Shown here in pieces: positions 53,636 to 63,939 of a DNA stretch of 64,000 nucleotides. Both the position numbers and the translations under genes were made by a program. The stretch lies in the NCBI RefSeq assembly GCF_011766325.1, contig NZ_BLLG01000003.1, positions 248,001-312,000 on the forward strand. Reading direction: 5' to 3'. A model generated the notes under the pieces. The model did not search any database and was not told where the DNA came from. It saw nothing but the letters and a program-made list of their open reading frames with translations. The stretch comes from Streptomyces pacificus. Lineage in GTDB: Bacteria > Actinomycetota > Actinomycetes > Streptomycetales > Streptomycetaceae. Numbering within the stretch: the first letter of the stretch is position 1; every line of letters begins with the position of its first letter.

Positions 53636-54366
53636 CTCATCGGCGACCGTGTCAGATCGGTCGCCGGCAGCGACGGCAGATGCCGTATCACCGCGGTCTC
53701 GGAGCGCAGCAGCTTCAGTTCCTCGCGCAGCCGGGTCGCCGTGTCCGGAGCCTGCAGCAGCCGCTGCTTCGACGGCGTGTCGAGTACGGCGGCCGCGGCC
53801 ACCAGATACGAGACCACCGACGGCTCGTCGGGCAGCTCCGAGGCGGTGGAGAGCGACCGCTCCCGCGCTCCCGCCAGCCGCTTCTGGTAGTTGCGGAAGG
53901 CCCGCAGCACGCCCTCGGCGAGTGTGCCGGCGCCCTCGCCCGGCTCCTCCGGGATCTCCTCGACTTCGGCGGTCAGGAACGGGCCGCCGGCGTCGACCGA
54001 GCGCAGTGCGACCCGGGTCGTGCCGGTGGCCAGCACCTCGAAGCTGCCGTCGGCGCGTTCCCGGATGGTCGCGGCGTCGGCGATGCAGCCGACGTGGTGG
54101 AACGCCTGGATCGGGTCCGGGCCGAACCCGGCGGCCGGGCCCTTCTCGGGCCGGGAGGTCTGGTCGGGCATCCCCGGCGCGGTCGGCGCCACCTCGCGGC
54201 CGTCGCGGATGGCGACCACGGCGAAACGGCGGGGCTCGGACTCGTCGGTCTTCAACAGCTCCCGCATCATGGCGCGATAACGCTCCTCGAAGACGTTGAG
54301 GGGCAGTACGAGGCCGGGGAAAAGCACCGTGTTGAGCGGAAACAGCGGCAGGCGAGCGGTGGTCAC
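53626..54366 (-). CDS. LON peptidase substrate-binding domain protein
   Basis: 246 aa from GTG 54366; a TTG at 54375, overlapping the previous stop, is an alternative. N-terminal LON (PUA-like) domain: LPLFPLNTVLFPGLVLPLNVFE split over residues 5-26, FHHVGCIADAATIRERADGS and VLATGTTRVAL. No ATPase or protease domain, so a stand-alone substrate-binding module. A TACGCT box (54380-54375) ends 8 nt before the GTG, suggesting leaderless transcription from inside the upstream gene. Confidence 0.9.
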   Translation of the reverse strand: MTTARLPLFPLNTVLFPGLVLPLNVFEERYRAMMRELLKTDESEPRRFAVVAIRDGREVAPTAPGMPDQTSRPEKGPAAGFGPDPIQAFHHVGCIADAATIRERADGSFEVLATGTTRVALRSVDAGGPFLTAEVEEIPEEPGEGAGTLAEGVLRAFRNYQKRLAGARERSLSTASELPDEPSVVSYLVAAAAVLDTPSKQRLLQAPDTATRLREELKLLRSETAVIRHLPSLPATDLTRSPMSPN

Positions 54367-54371
54367 AGCGG

Positions 54372-55442
54372 TCAAGCGTAATGGTCGCCCGGCACGGCGT
54401 GTCCGGCCACCCGCCCGCGGCGCGCGCCCGCGACCGCGGCACGGGCGCGGCGGGCGCGGCGGGCGCGGCGGAGCGGCGTCGATGACGCCACCTCGATCCG
54501 GACACCGTCGCGCGCATCCAGGAACCGGCCCAGCGGATCATCCGTCACCCGCTCCCACGGGAACGAGGTGGCATGCGGGCCGATCACGCGGAACTGCTCC
54601 AGGGCCTCGTGCCAGCGGCCCCGGGCGATCAGCAGGTACACCAGGAGGTTGCGGATCTCGGCGGCCCACGGATCGCCGTCCCGGAAGCGGGCCGACAGCT
54701 CTGCCGCCCGGTCGGCCGCCGCGTCGATCCGGTCCGGTCCGGCGGCCGTGACGGCCCCCTCGAGCAGCGGCGTCAGTGCCGCCTGCGCCGGCAGGGCCCG
54801 CACCAGTGAGCCGGGCGGGGAGTCCTCCGCCGCGCGCTCGGCGAAGTCGAGGCCCTCCCGGTGCGAGCCGCGCCAGAGCGCCGACAGGTACCGGAGCGCG
54901 GCCAGATGGCAGCCGTAGTGGAGCGAGGAGCGGCGGACCGCCTGTTCCCACAGCGCCTCGAAGGCCGTGTGCCCGGTGCGCGCGCCGCGCGCGTGGTCCA
55001 GGGCCAGCCGCCAGGGCACCGGATCGAGCGGATCGGCCTCGGCCGCGGCGGAGACCAGCGGTCCGGCCGCGCGCAGCCGCTCGGCCCTCGCGGGTGTCCC
55101 CCAGGCCCTTCGCACCTCGAGTTCGGCCCGTACCAGCAGGGCGTCGGGATCGTGCGGGGAGGCGGCGAGCCAGCCGGCGAGCCAGCCGTCCCGGTGGTAC
55201 GCGAACGCCGCCAGCCGTATGACGTAGCGGTCGCGGTTCTCCCACTCGGCCGCGCCCCGCGTGGTGGCGAGGAGCTCGGCGGCCGGCTCGTGGTCGCCGA
55301 GCGCGGCGGCCACGAGGGCCGGGCCGAGCTCCCCGTCCGGGGCGTCGAGCAGGACCGTGTCGTCCGGGGGCAGACCGTCGGCGAGCCTCGGGGTGCCCCG
55401 GACGATACGGGCGGTGCCGATCAGGGCGCGTAGCAGAGACAT
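54372..55442 (-). CDS. TPR-like hypothetical protein
   Basis: 356 aa from ATG 55442 (an ATG at 55454 is also possible; neither has a strong ribosome-binding site). Helical repeats with paired W/A/L pattern such as PAAELLATTRGAAEWENRD, DPVPWRLALDHARG and RGRWHEALEQFRVIGPHA suggest a tetratricopeptide-like solenoid. The Arg/Ala-rich tail overlaps the promoter region of the LON gene. Cytoplasmic; function unknown. Confidence 0.8.
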   Translation of the reverse strand: MSLLRALIGTARIVRGTPRLADGLPPDDTVLLDAPDGELGPALVAAALGDHEPAAELLATTRGAAEWENRDRYVIRLAAFAYHRDGWLAGWLAASPHDPDALLVRAELEVRRAWGTPARAERLRAAGPLVSAAAEADPLDPVPWRLALDHARGARTGHTAFEALWEQAVRRSSLHYGCHLAALRYLSALWRGSHREGLDFAERAAEDSPPGSLVRALPAQAALTPLLEGAVTAAGPDRIDAAADRAAELSARFRDGDPWAAEIRNLLVYLLIARGRWHEALEQFRVIGPHATSFPWERVTDDPLGRFLDARDGVRIEVASSTPLRRARRARRARAAVAGARRGRVAGHAVPGDHYA

Positions 55443-55786
55443 GGTGCGGACCATTGAAAACCGCAGGTCCGGGCCGCGCCAGAGGGCATCTGTGAAGTTT
55501 TGGTGGCAGGCGGGATGGTTGTCCTCGCTCGGGTAAAGAAAACGCAAAGAGAGGGGCGCTTGCACCCCGAGGGGGCGCGCGGCGGCCCATGGCGAACGCC
55601 CCTGCGCGCCCTGTCCTCGCCCTCCGGCCCCGTGGGTGCACCGCCCGGGGCCATGGCGCTCGAAGCGCTGCCCCGGCCCCGGCGCAGTGGGCCTGCCCGG
55701 CCGGTTCGGCATCGCCGAGGACACGCCTGCCCGTCCGGCCCGGGCGTGGCGCCGGGGCGCGCCGCCTGACGCGCCGCCGGCCAGCC
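55443..55786. other. Intergenic region upstream of the TPR-like gene
   Basis: An AT-richer patch at 55490-55560 (with AAAGAAAACGCAAAGAGAGG on the plus strand) is the likely promoter area for the TPR-like gene. The rest is GC-rich without a credible gene; several antisense frames are open only because of base composition. Confidence 0.5.
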
Positions 55787-57394
55787 CTAGCTCCGCCTGA
55801 GCAGCCGGGACGCGCCCGCGGCCACCGTCGTGGCGAGTATCCACCCCAGCAGTACCAGCGCCGCGGCGAGCCACTGCCAGTGGCTCTCCAGCCGCCAGTG
55901 GCCGTCCTGCCCGAGGTGGATCACCGGCAGAAGGAGATCGAGGGCGTAGAGCGAGGGGTTCCACTCGGGCTGCTCGCCCGGCTTCAGCGCCTCGGGTGCG
56001 GAGCGGGAGAAGGCCAGTGCACCGGCCGCCCAGAGCACCGCCATCCACAGGGCGGCACGGCCGGGGCGGTAGCCGTACGCCACCGTCCAGTCCTGGACGT
56101 AGCCCCAGAGCTTCGCGGCGAGCGGCAGCGTCTCCCGGCGGCGGCGCTGCTTGGCGAGGAGCACCTCCCGGGCGTCGGCGTCCTCACCGCTGGCGCGCAG
56201 CACGGTCGCCAGCCGTTCGTAGGGCTCGGGCTGGTACTCGGGGGTGGCGGCCGCGACCCACTCCAGCCGCCGCGACAGCGGGAAGCGGCTGTAGGGCACG
56301 AGGTTCTCGTAGGCGAAGCCGCCCATCGCCAGCCCGCCCGGCCCCGGCCAGCTCGTGGACAGGTCGATGAGCGTGACGACCCTCGCGCCGCTCAGCACCA
56401 CACGGCCCTGCTCCGGCCGTTCCGCGGTGAAGCGGAGCTCGGGGGTGACGATCCGGCGCAGTGACAGCTCCTCCCGGCGCGCCCCCGACAGCACGAACCG
56501 GGCGTGGTGGAGGTCGACGGCGTCGCCGAAGCGGCCGTCGTCCAGCCGCACCGCGCCGTGGCACTCGAAGCGCTGCTCCCGACTGTCGGCCCCCTGCCCC
56601 GGCGTGTCGAAGGGGAGGCCGAACGGGGGAGTGGCGCCCTGGTCGCCGGCGGAGTCCACCCAGGCCCTGGTGAGATACAGCGAGCGCTCCACCGTCAACT
56701 GGGGGGCGTTGAGGGCGCGCCGGCCCTCGACCGCCCGCAGCCGGCTGCCGCGCAGGCTCAGCGACACGCCGACCTTCGCGCCCCGCAGACTGACCTCCCC
56801 GTACGTCTCGATCAGCTCGGCCTGGAGATCCTGCGCCACGGACAGGCCGTCCGCGGTGATGGCCCGGCCGAGCCGGTCCGGCCGCACCCGGATCTGGTTG
56901 ATCAGCAGATCCGTGCCTATCTGGGCGTCCGTGAGCCGTATCCCGTGCTCGACGCGGCAGCGCGGCAGATGGAGATCGCCCTCGGTGTGCAGCCGGGCGG
57001 CCTCCAGCCGCGGTATCGCGCAGGCCACCAGCCGCAGCGTGGAGAACCGCGACTCCGGCAGCGTCAGCTCGCGTTCGAAACGGCACCCGGTCAGCTCGAC
57101 GTACGGGCCGATCGTGCCGCCCGCGAGGGTGAGGTTTCCCGTCACGTACGCACCCAGCAGCTTCAGCGCGCAAACCCGCCCCGGGCGCGCGGGCGGGCCG
57201 CTGAGCAGCAGCCGCGCGATCACGTCCGCGCGCACGCTGCGCCCGGGGCCCCACTCCAGTTCCGAGAAGGGATCGTTCAGCAGCGGATCGCCGTCGCGAA
57301 GGTCGCAGGCCATCCCGTACTCGAACGAGGTCCACATCGTGCGTTCCGCGGTGCTGAGATCGTTGGGCATGTCGACGCCCTGGGGCTCGGTCAA
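55787..57394 (-). CDS. Beta-helix-like membrane protein (often labelled membrane-associated oxidoreductase)
   Basis: 535 aa from TTG 57394 with GAGGGAG at good spacing; ATG 57370 is an alternative. Residues 60-330 have a regular alternation (GNLTLAGGTIGPYVELTGC, GEVSLRGAKVGVSLSLRGS) expected of a right-handed beta-helix related to pentapeptide repeats. The C-terminal 100 residues hold two or three membrane spans around PEWNPSLYALDLLLPVIHL. No NAD/FAD motif is visible, so the oxidoreductase label is not supported by sequence. Function unknown. Confidence 0.8.
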   Translation of the reverse strand: MTEPQGVDMPNDLSTAERTMWTSFEYGMACDLRDGDPLLNDPFSELEWGPGRSVRADVIARLLLSGPPARPGRVCALKLLGAYVTGNLTLAGGTIGPYVELTGCRFERELTLPESRFSTLRLVACAIPRLEAARLHTEGDLHLPRCRVEHGIRLTDAQIGTDLLINQIRVRPDRLGRAITADGLSVAQDLQAELIETYGEVSLRGAKVGVSLSLRGSRLRAVEGRRALNAPQLTVERSLYLTRAWVDSAGDQGATPPFGLPFDTPGQGADSREQRFECHGAVRLDDGRFGDAVDLHHARFVLSGARREELSLRRIVTPELRFTAERPEQGRVVLSGARVVTLIDLSTSWPGPGGLAMGGFAYENLVPYSRFPLSRRLEWVAAATPEYQPEPYERLATVLRASGEDADAREVLLAKQRRRRETLPLAAKLWGYVQDWTVAYGYRPGRAALWMAVLWAAGALAFSRSAPEALKPGEQPEWNPSLYALDLLLPVIHLGQDGHWRLESHWQWLAAALVLLGWILATTVAAGASRLLRRS

Positions 57395-57609
57395 TGCCGC
57401 TCCCTCGCTTTCGCCCGGTCCGTCCACCCGGTCCCGTACTGCCGTTCTTCCCGCTGGGTAACCTGCTGAACACGCGTGGTCACGGCCGTCGCCCGCGTCG
57501 TGCGGGGCGCAGCTGCCGCCCGGGACTTCGGGGGCGGGCGGGGAGGCGGGTGCGCTCACCGCCGGTGACCGTCCGGCGGGGTGGCCGGTGACCGCCCGAC
57601 GGGTGGGCG

Positions 57610-57628
57610 CGTATCAGTCGGTGATACG
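57610..57628. promoter_or_regulatory. Palindromic candidate operator upstream of hisD
   Basis: CGTATCA (57610-57616), GTCGG, TGATACG (57622-57628): perfect 7-bp arms, 5-nt centre, 40 bp before the hisD start. A GAGAAT box (57656-57661) lies 6 nt before the GTG, so the palindrome would cover the -35 zone of a leaderless transcript. A 23-bp period direct repeat (GCCGGTGACCG) lies just upstream at 57561 and 57584. Confidence 0.6.
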
Positions 57629-57667
57629 GACGGCGGGTCCGCGGATCGGGTCTGAGAGAATTGAGTC

Positions 57668-59080
57668 GTGATCTCTCGTATCGACCTCCGCGGCGACGCC
57701 CTCCCCGAGGGCGCCGCGCTGCGCGACCTGCTGCCCCGTGCCGAGTTCGACGTGGCGGCCGCCCTGGAGAAGGTGCGGCCCATCTGCGAGGACGTGCATC
57801 ATCGCGGGACGGCGGCGCTGATCGAGTACGCGGAGCGGTTCGACGGCGTCACGCTGGACCGGGTGCGGGTGCCGGAGAAGGCCCTGGTGGAGGCGCTGGA
57901 GCAGCTCGACCCCGCTGTCCGGGAGGCCCTGGAGGAGTCCGTCCGCCGGGCGCGGACCGTGCACCGCGCCCAGCGCCGCGAGACCCGCATCACCCAGGTC
58001 GTGCCGGGTGGCACGGTGACCGAGAAGTGGGTTCCGGTCGGACGCGTCGGGCTGTACGCGCCGGGCGGCCGGTCGGTCTACCCCTCGTCCGTGATCATGA
58101 ACGCCGTGCCGGCGCAGGAGGCCGGTGTCGCGTCCGTGGCGCTCGCCTCACCGCCGCAGAAGGAGTTCGGCGGACTGCCCCACCCGACCATCCTCGCCGC
58201 CTGCGCGCTGCTCGGTGTCGAGGAGGTGTACGCCGTGGGCGGTGCCCAGGCCGTCGCGATGTTCGCCTACGGCACGTCGGGGCCCGACGGGTGCGCGCCC
58301 GCGAACATGGTGACCGGTCCCGGCAACGTCTGGGTGGCCGCCGCCAAGCGCTACTTCACCGGCCGCATCGGCATCGACACCGAGGCGGGCCCGACGGAGA
58401 TCGCGGTACTCGCCGACGCCACAGCCGACCCCGCCCATGTCGCCGCCGACCTCATCAGCCAGGCCGAGCACGACCCGCTGGCCGCCGCCGTGCTGGTCAC
58501 CGACTCCCCCGAGCTCGCGGACGCGGTCGAGGGTGAGCTGGCGCCGCAGATCGCCGCCACCAAGCACGTCGCGGACCGGATCGTCCCGGCCCTCTCCGGG
58601 CGGCAGTCCGCGATCGTCCTGGTCGACGGCATCGACGAGGGCCTGCGCGTCGTCGACGCGTACGGTGCCGAGCACCTGGAGATCCAGACCGCCGACGCGG
58701 CCGCGGTGGCCGGCCGGGTCCGCAACGCGGGCGCGATCTTCGTCGGTCCCTGGGCGCCGGTCTCCCTCGGCGACTACTGCGCGGGCTCCAACCACGTGCT
58801 GCCGACCGGCGGCTGCGCCTGCCACTCCTCCGGGTTGTCCGTCCAGTCCTTCCTGCGCGGCATCCACATCGTCGACTACACCCGCGAGGCGCTCGCCGAC
58901 GTCGCCCACCACGTGGTGACCCTCGCCGAAGCGGAGGACCTCCCGGCGCACGGCGCCGCGGTGAAGGCGCGTTTCGGCGGAGCCGGACAGGACGGGCGGG
59001 GTACCGGAGGCGGACCGTACGGGCCCGGTGCCGGCGAACCGGACAAGCACAGCGACTGGAAGGTGCCCCCGAGCAAGTGA
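57668..59080 (+). CDS. hisD: Histidinol dehydrogenase
   Basis: 470 aa, GTG start. Motifs: [53 protein letters not shown], and [13 protein letters not shown] near the zinc site. It oxidises histidinol to histidine in two NAD-dependent steps. The last 40 residues are a Gly/Pro-rich tail absent from most homologues. First gene of the operon; stop overlaps hisC. Confidence 0.97.
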   Translation: MISRIDLRGDALPEGAALRDLLPRAEFDVAAALEKVRPICEDVHHRGTAALIEYAERFDGVTLDRVRVPEKALVEALEQLDPAVREALEESVRRARTVHRAQRRETRITQVVPGGTVTEKWVPVGRVGLYAPGGRSVYPSSVIMNAVPAQEAGVASVALASPPQKEFGGLPHPTILAACALLGVEEVYAVGGAQAVAMFAYGTSGPDGCAPANMVTGPGNVWVAAAKRYFTGRIGIDTEAGPTEIAVLADATADPAHVAADLISQAEHDPLAAAVLVTDSPELADAVEGELAPQIAATKHVADRIVPALSGRQSAIVLVDGIDEGLRVVDAYGAEHLEIQTADAAAVAGRVRNAGAIFVGPWAPVSLGDYCAGSNHVLPTGGCACHSSGLSVQSFLRGIHIVDYTREALADVAHHVVTLAEAEDLPAHGAAVKARFGGAGQDGRGTGGGPYGPGAGEPDKHSDWKVPPSK

Positions 59081-60246
59081 GCACGACCGACATCGGCATC
59101 GACGATCTGCCCATCCGCGAGGAGCTTCGCGGCACGTCGCCGTACGGAGCGCCGCAGCTGGACGTGCCCGTGCAGCTGAACACCAACGAGAACCCGTACC
59201 CGCTGCCCGAGGCGCTCGTCGAGCGGATCACCGAACGGGTGCGCGACGCCGCGCGCGGCCTCAACCGCTACCCGGACCGGGACGCGGTCGAGCTGCGCAC
59301 CGAGCTGGCGCGGTACCTCACCCGCACCGGGAAGCACCCGGTCGGCCCGGAGAACGTGTGGGCGGCCAACGGCTCCAACGAGGTCATCCAGCAGCTGCTG
59401 CAGACCTTCGGCGGGCCCGGGCGTACCGCCATCGGCTTCGAGCCGTCGTATTCGATGCACCCGCTGATCGCACGCGGCACCGGCACCGGCTGGGTCTCCG
59501 GCCCGCGCCGCGACGACTTCACCATCGACGAGCAGGCGGCGGTCGAGGCGATCGCCGGGCACCGGCCCGATGTCGTCTTCGTCACCTCGCCCAACAACCC
59601 CACCGGCACCGCCGTCGCCCCGGAGACGGTCATCGCGCTGTACGACGCCGCCCAGCGGGCGAGGGCGGACACGGCGGGTGCGCTCGTCGTCGTGGACGAG
59701 GCGTATGTCGAGTTCAGCCACCGCCCCTCCCTGCTCCCGCTGCTGGAGGGCCGGCCGAACCTCGTGGTCTCGCGCACCATGTCCAAGGCCTTCGGCGCCG
59801 CGGGACTGCGCCTGGGCTATCTGGCCGCGCACCGCGCCGTGGTCGACGCCCTGCAGCTGGTGAGGCTCCCGTACCACCTCTCGGCCGTCACCCAGGCCAC
59901 CGCGCTGGCCGCCCTGGAGCACACCGACACGCTGCTGACGTACGTGGAGCAGCTCAAGGCGGAGCGGGACCGGCTGGTCGCCGGGCTGCGTGGACTGGGC
60001 TACGAGGTGACCGACTCCGACGCCAACTTCGTCCAGTTCGGGCGGTTCGACGGCGAGGGGGGCGCCCACGCCGCCTGGCGGCAGATCCTCGACCGGGGCG
60101 TGCTGGTCCGTGACAACGGCGTACCGGGCCGGCTGCGGGTGACCGCGGGCACCCCCGAAGAGAACGACGCGTTCCTCGATGCGGTGCGCGCACTGAAGAG
60201 TTCCGTGGGGGACACCCCCACACCCCCGAAGGAGCAGAAGCGATGA
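59077..60246 (+). CDS. hisC: Histidinol-phosphate aminotransferase
   Basis: 389 aa, GTG overlapping the hisD stop. PLP fold-type I enzyme: [45 protein letters not shown] and [17 protein letters not shown] with the PLP lysine in SKAF. It converts imidazole-acetol phosphate to histidinol phosphate. Confidence 0.97.
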   Translation: MSTTDIGIDDLPIREELRGTSPYGAPQLDVPVQLNTNENPYPLPEALVERITERVRDAARGLNRYPDRDAVELRTELARYLTRTGKHPVGPENVWAANGSNEVIQQLLQTFGGPGRTAIGFEPSYSMHPLIARGTGTGWVSGPRRDDFTIDEQAAVEAIAGHRPDVVFVTSPNNPTGTAVAPETVIALYDAAQRARADTAGALVVVDEAYVEFSHRPSLLPLLEGRPNLVVSRTMSKAFGAAGLRLGYLAAHRAVVDALQLVRLPYHLSAVTQATALAALEHTDTLLTYVEQLKAERDRLVAGLRGLGYEVTDSDANFVQFGRFDGEGGAHAAWRQILDRGVLVRDNGVPGRLRVTAGTPEENDAFLDAVRALKSSVGDTPTPPKEQKR

Positions 60247-60836
60247 GCCGCGTAGGACGCGTCGAGCGGACCACCAAGGAGACGTCCGTCGTCGTCGAGA
60301 TCGATCTCGACGGCACCGGGAAGGTCGACGTGTCGACCGGGGTCGGCTTCTTCGACCACATGCTGGACCAGCTCGGCCGCCACGGTCTGTTCGACCTCAC
60401 CGTCAAGACCGACGGCGATCTGCACATCGACAGCCACCACACCATCGAGGACACCGCGCTCGCGCTGGGTGCCGCCTTCAAGCAGGCCCTCGGCGACAAG
60501 GTCGGGATCCACCGCTTCGGCAACTGCACCGTGCCGCTGGACGAGTCGCTCGCCCAGGTGACGGTCGACCTCTCCGGCCGCCCCTACCTGGTGCACACCG
60601 AGCCGGACAACATGGCGCCGATGATCGGCGCATACGACACCACCATGACCCGGCACATCCTGGAGTCCTTCGTGGCCCAGGCGCAGATCGCGCTGCACGT
60701 GCACGTCCCGTACGGACGCAACGCCCACCACATCGTGGAGTGCCAGTTCAAGGCGCTGGCGCGGGCGCTGCGCCATGCCTCGGAGCGCGACCCGCGCGCT
60801 GCCGGGATCCTGCCGTCCACGAAGGGTGCCCTGTAG
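60243..60836 (+). CDS. hisB: Imidazoleglycerol-phosphate dehydratase
   Basis: 197 aa, monofunctional (no histidinol-phosphatase domain), as usual in Actinobacteria. Metal-ligand motifs [23 protein letters not shown] and [21 protein letters not shown] overlap with hisC. Confidence 0.97.
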   Translation: MSRVGRVERTTKETSVVVEIDLDGTGKVDVSTGVGFFDHMLDQLGRHGLFDLTVKTDGDLHIDSHHTIEDTALALGAAFKQALGDKVGIHRFGNCTVPLDESLAQVTVDLSGRPYLVHTEPDNMAPMIGAYDTTMTRHILESFVAQAQIALHVHVPYGRNAHHIVECQFKALARALRHASERDPRAAGILPSTKGAL

Positions 60837-60838
60837 CC

Positions 60839-61003
60839 GTGAACGGTGTCTCCACGGTGCTGATCGTCGTCGGGCTCTTCCTGGTCGGCGGCATCATCTC
60901 CTTCGCCAGGCAGCAGATGCCCAAGGGCGTCATCGTGCTGCTGTCCGCCGCGGCCGCGATGTGCCTGGCCGCCGGCGCCCTGCGACTGGACGTGTGGTCA
61001 TGA
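60839..61003 (+). CDS. Small membrane protein in the his operon (54 aa)
   Basis: GTG start 2 bp after the hisB stop; TGA overlaps the hisH ATG. Two membrane spans (about 5-22 and 30-47) around FARQQMPKG; ends RLDVWS. Its tight placement between hisB and hisH, with a stop/start overlap, supports it as a real gene. Function unknown. Confidence 0.8.
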   Translation: MNGVSTVLIVVGLFLVGGIISFARQQMPKGVIVLLSAAAAMCLAAGALRLDVWS

Positions 61004-61641
61004 GCGGACGGAAGAGCGTCGTCGTCTTCGACTACGGTTTCGGCAACGTCCGCTCCGCCGAGCGGGCCCTCGCCCGGGTCGGCGCGGACGTCGAGATCAC
61101 CCGCGACTTCGACGCGGCCATGAACGCCGACGGGCTGCTGGTGCCCGGCGTCGGCGCCTTCTCCGCCTGTATGGCCGGGCTGCGGCAGGCCCGCGGCGAC
61201 TGGGTCGTCGGCCGCAGGCTCTCCGGCGGCCGCCCCGTCCTGGGCATCTGCGTCGGCATGCAGATCCTCTTCGAGCGCGGTATCGAGCACGGAGTCGAGA
61301 CGGAGGGACTCGACGAGTGGCCCGGCGTCGTCGGCCCGCTGGACGCCCCGGTCGTGCCGCACATGGGCTGGAACACCGTCAAGGCCCCTGGGGACTCGGA
61401 GATGTTCGCCGGGCTCGACTCCGGGGCCCGCTTCTACTTCGTGCACTCCTACGCGGTGCGCGAGTGGGACTTCGAAGTGACGAGCGCGGCGATGGCCGCC
61501 CCGAAGGTCACCTGGGCCACCCACGGCGAGCCCTTCGTCGCGGCCGTCGAGAACGGCGCGCTGTGGGCGACCCAGTTCCACCCCGAGAAGTCCGGCGACG
61601 CCGGAGCCCAGCTGCTCACCAACTGGATCGAGAACCTCTGA
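61000..61641 (+). CDS. hisH: Imidazole glycerol phosphate synthase glutaminase subunit
   Basis: 213 aa from ATG 61000 (longer frame upstream is shadow). Class I amidotransferase: [11 protein letters not shown], nucleophile Cys in [12 protein letters not shown], and the catalytic His-Glu in QFHPEKSG. It supplies ammonia to HisF. Confidence 0.97.
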   Translation: MSGRKSVVVFDYGFGNVRSAERALARVGADVEITRDFDAAMNADGLLVPGVGAFSACMAGLRQARGDWVVGRRLSGGRPVLGICVGMQILFERGIEHGVETEGLDEWPGVVGPLDAPVVPHMGWNTVKAPGDSEMFAGLDSGARFYFVHSYAVREWDFEVTSAAMAAPKVTWATHGEPFVAAVENGALWATQFHPEKSGDAGAQLLTNWIENL

Positions 61642-61643
61642 TC

Positions 61644-62372
61644 ATGGCTCAGAAGCTTGAACTCCTCCCCGCCGTCGATGTCCGCGGCGGCCGCGCCGTC
61701 CGCCTCGTCCACGGCGAGTCCGGCACGGAGACCTCCTACGGATCACCGCTGGAGGCCGCCCTCACCTGGCAGCGCGCGGGCGCCGAGTGGCTGCATCTGG
61801 TCGATCTGGACGCCGCCTTCGGCACCGGCGACAACCGGGAGCTGGTCGCCGAGGTGGCCGGGGCCATGGACCTCAAGGTCGAGCTGTCCGGCGGCATCCG
61901 CGACGACGCCTCGCTCGCCGCCGCCCTCGCCACCGGCTGCACCCGGGTCAACCTCGGCACCGCCGCCCTGGAGACACCGGAGTGGGTCGCCGAGGTCATC
62001 GCCGAGCACGGCGAGAAGATCGCGGTGGGTCTTGACGTACGGGGCACCACCCTGCGCGGCCGCGGCTGGACCCGCGACGGGGGCGACCTCTACGAGACCC
62101 TGGCCCGGCTCGACTCCGAGGGCTGCGCCCGGTACGTCGTGACCGACATCGCCAAGGACGGCACGCTGCAGGGACCCAACCTGGGCCTGCTGCGCGACGT
62201 CTGCGCCGCCACCGACAGGCCGGTCGTCGCCTCCGGCGGCGTCTCCAGCCTCGACGACCTGCGGGCGCTCGCCGGACTCGTCCCGCTGGGCGTCGAGGGC
62301 GCGATCGTCGGCAAGGCGCTCTACGCCGAGGCGTTCACCCTGGAGGAGGCACTGGAGGCGGTGTCCCGGTGA
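61644..62372 (+). CDS. priA: Bifunctional HisA/TrpF isomerase PriA
   Basis: 242 aa, (beta/alpha)8 barrel: [55 protein letters not shown] with the two catalytic Asp residues. In Streptomyces this protein isomerises both ProFAR (histidine) and PRA (tryptophan) because no separate trpF exists; the sequence matches that subfamily closely, but absence of trpF cannot be checked here. Confidence 0.95.
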   Translation: MAQKLELLPAVDVRGGRAVRLVHGESGTETSYGSPLEAALTWQRAGAEWLHLVDLDAAFGTGDNRELVAEVAGAMDLKVELSGGIRDDASLAAALATGCTRVNLGTAALETPEWVAEVIAEHGEKIAVGLDVRGTTLRGRGWTRDGGDLYETLARLDSEGCARYVVTDIAKDGTLQGPNLGLLRDVCAATDRPVVASGGVSSLDDLRALAGLVPLGVEGAIVGKALYAEAFTLEEALEAVSR

Positions 62373-62767
62373 GCGGCGAGATCCGGCGCGTCGGCTCCGC
62401 GGGCCCCTGGGAGGACGCCTTCGGGTACTCCCGGGCGGTCGAGCTGCCGAACGGCCTGGTGCTGGTCTCCGGCTGCACATCGGTCGTCGACGGCGCGGTC
62501 GTCGACGGCGGCCCCTACGACCAGGCCGTCAACTCCTTCCACGTGGCACTGGGCGCGCTGAAGCGACTCGGTCTGGGCGGCGAACATGTCGTGCGCACCC
62601 GTATGTACCTCACACATGCCCGGGATGTCGACGAGGTGGGCCGGGCCCACAAGGAACTGTTCGGCGCCGTGCGCCCGGCCGCGTCGATGCTCATCGTCTC
62701 GGGCTTCGTCGACCCCCGGCTGGTCGTCGAGGTCGAGGTCGAGGCGTACCGGGGAGGGGCCGCATGA
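62369..62767 (+). CDS. RidA family protein
   Basis: 132 aa, GTG overlapping the priA stop, ATGA overlap with hisF. RidA fold: [58 protein letters not shown] with a conserved Arg in the R-P-A loop. RidA enzymes hydrolyse reactive enamines/imines from PLP enzymes; here it is co-translated with histidine enzymes, including the PLP enzyme HisC. Confidence 0.92.
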   Translation: MSGEIRRVGSAGPWEDAFGYSRAVELPNGLVLVSGCTSVVDGAVVDGGPYDQAVNSFHVALGALKRLGLGGEHVVRTRMYLTHARDVDEVGRAHKELFGAVRPAASMLIVSGFVDPRLVVEVEVEAYRGGAA

Positions 62768-63534
62768 CCCTCGCCGTCCGAGTCATCCCCTGCCTGGACG
62801 TGGACGCGGGCCGGGTCGTCAAGGGCGTCAACTTCCGGAACCTGCGCGATGCCGGCGACCCCGTCGAGATGGCGAGGCTGTACGACGCGGAAGGCGCCGA
62901 CGAGCTGACGTTCCTCGACATCACGGCCTCCTCGGGCGACCGGGAGACCACCTACGACGTGGTGCGCCGCACCGCCGAGCAGGTCTTCATCCCGCTCACC
63001 GTCGGCGGCGGGGTCCGCTCCGCGGACGATGTCGACAAGCTGCTGCGGGCCGGCGCCGACAAGGTCGGCGTCAACACGGCGGCCATCGCGCGGCCCGAGC
63101 TGATCCGCGAGATCGCCGAGCGCTTCGGCCGCCAGGTGCTGGTGCTGTCCGTCGACGCCCGCCGCACCCCTGAGGGCACCTCCACGCCGTCCGGCTACGA
63201 GGTCACCACCCACGGCGGCCGCCGGGGCACCGGCATCGACGCCGTCGAATGGGCCCACCGCGCCGCCGAGCTGGGCGCGGGCGAGATCCTGCTCAACTCG
63301 ATGGACGCGGACGGCACCAAGGACGGCTACGACACCGGGATGATCGAGGCCGTCCGCGGGCATGTCACGGTCCCGGTGATCGCCTCCGGCGGGGCGGGCA
63401 GGCTGGGCGACTTCGCCCCCGCCGTCGCGGCCGGAGCGGACGCGGTGCTCGCCGCGTCCGTCTTCCACTTCGGCGATCTGCGCATCTCGCAGGTCAAGCA
63501 GTCGCTGCGGGAGGCGGGTCACCCCGTCCGCTGA
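62764..63534 (+). CDS. hisF: Imidazole glycerol phosphate synthase cyclase subunit
   Basis: 256 aa barrel: [18 protein letters not shown] with catalytic Asp, [15 protein letters not shown], and [15 protein letters not shown] with the second Asp. With HisH it makes IGP and AICAR from PRFAR. Last gene of the operon in the window. Confidence 0.97.
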   Translation: MTLAVRVIPCLDVDAGRVVKGVNFRNLRDAGDPVEMARLYDAEGADELTFLDITASSGDRETTYDVVRRTAEQVFIPLTVGGGVRSADDVDKLLRAGADKVGVNTAAIARPELIREIAERFGRQVLVLSVDARRTPEGTSTPSGYEVTTHGGRRGTGIDAVEWAHRAAELGAGEILLNSMDADGTKDGYDTGMIEAVRGHVTVPVIASGGAGRLGDFAPAVAAGADAVLAASVFHFGDLRISQVKQSLREAGHPVR

Positions 63535-63727
63535 GCCCCGTCGCCGCCGCCTCGCCCCTGCGGGTACGCGGCCGCCGGCCGGGCGGACTCCGCCGCCGAG
63601 CGGCTCGCGGCCGCCGCCGCGACGGCCCGGGGCGAGGACGCCCCGGAGGGCGGTCCCGCCCGGACACCGCGGAGACGGGGCCGCCGAGACCCCTCGTCCC
63701 GGGCACCCCGCGCCCCGGGGCGCGTGA

Positions 63728-63759
63728 GCCGGCGTCCCCGGGAGCCGGCGTCCCCGGGA
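63728..63759. repeat. 16-bp tandem repeat, 2 copies plus partial
   Basis: GCCGGCGTCCCCGGGA twice, followed by a partial third copy. Confidence 0.8.
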
Positions 63760-63939
63760 GCCGGCGGGGCGCGGCCGCCGGCCGCTGCCACGGGCGCGGC
63801 GTCACCCGGCGGCGGCGCGGCGGCCGCCGAGGGCAGCCCCGGTCCGGGCGCGCGGTGCCGATCCGAGAAGGGCGCGGCGGCCGCCACCGGCCGGGCACCC
63901 GGTCGCGGTGACCGGGTACCCGTGCCACCGCGCGGGGCG

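Noticed and set aside
53003..54541. 512-codon reading combining ybaK with upstream sequence
   Set aside because: The first two thirds overlap the LON-domain gene in another frame; the YbaK domain starts at the TTG at 53515 with its own ribosome-binding site.
63494..63928. Minus-strand ORFs downstream of hisF
   Set aside because: Pro/Arg/Gly-rich products with no third-position bias peculiar to any frame; treated as non-coding.
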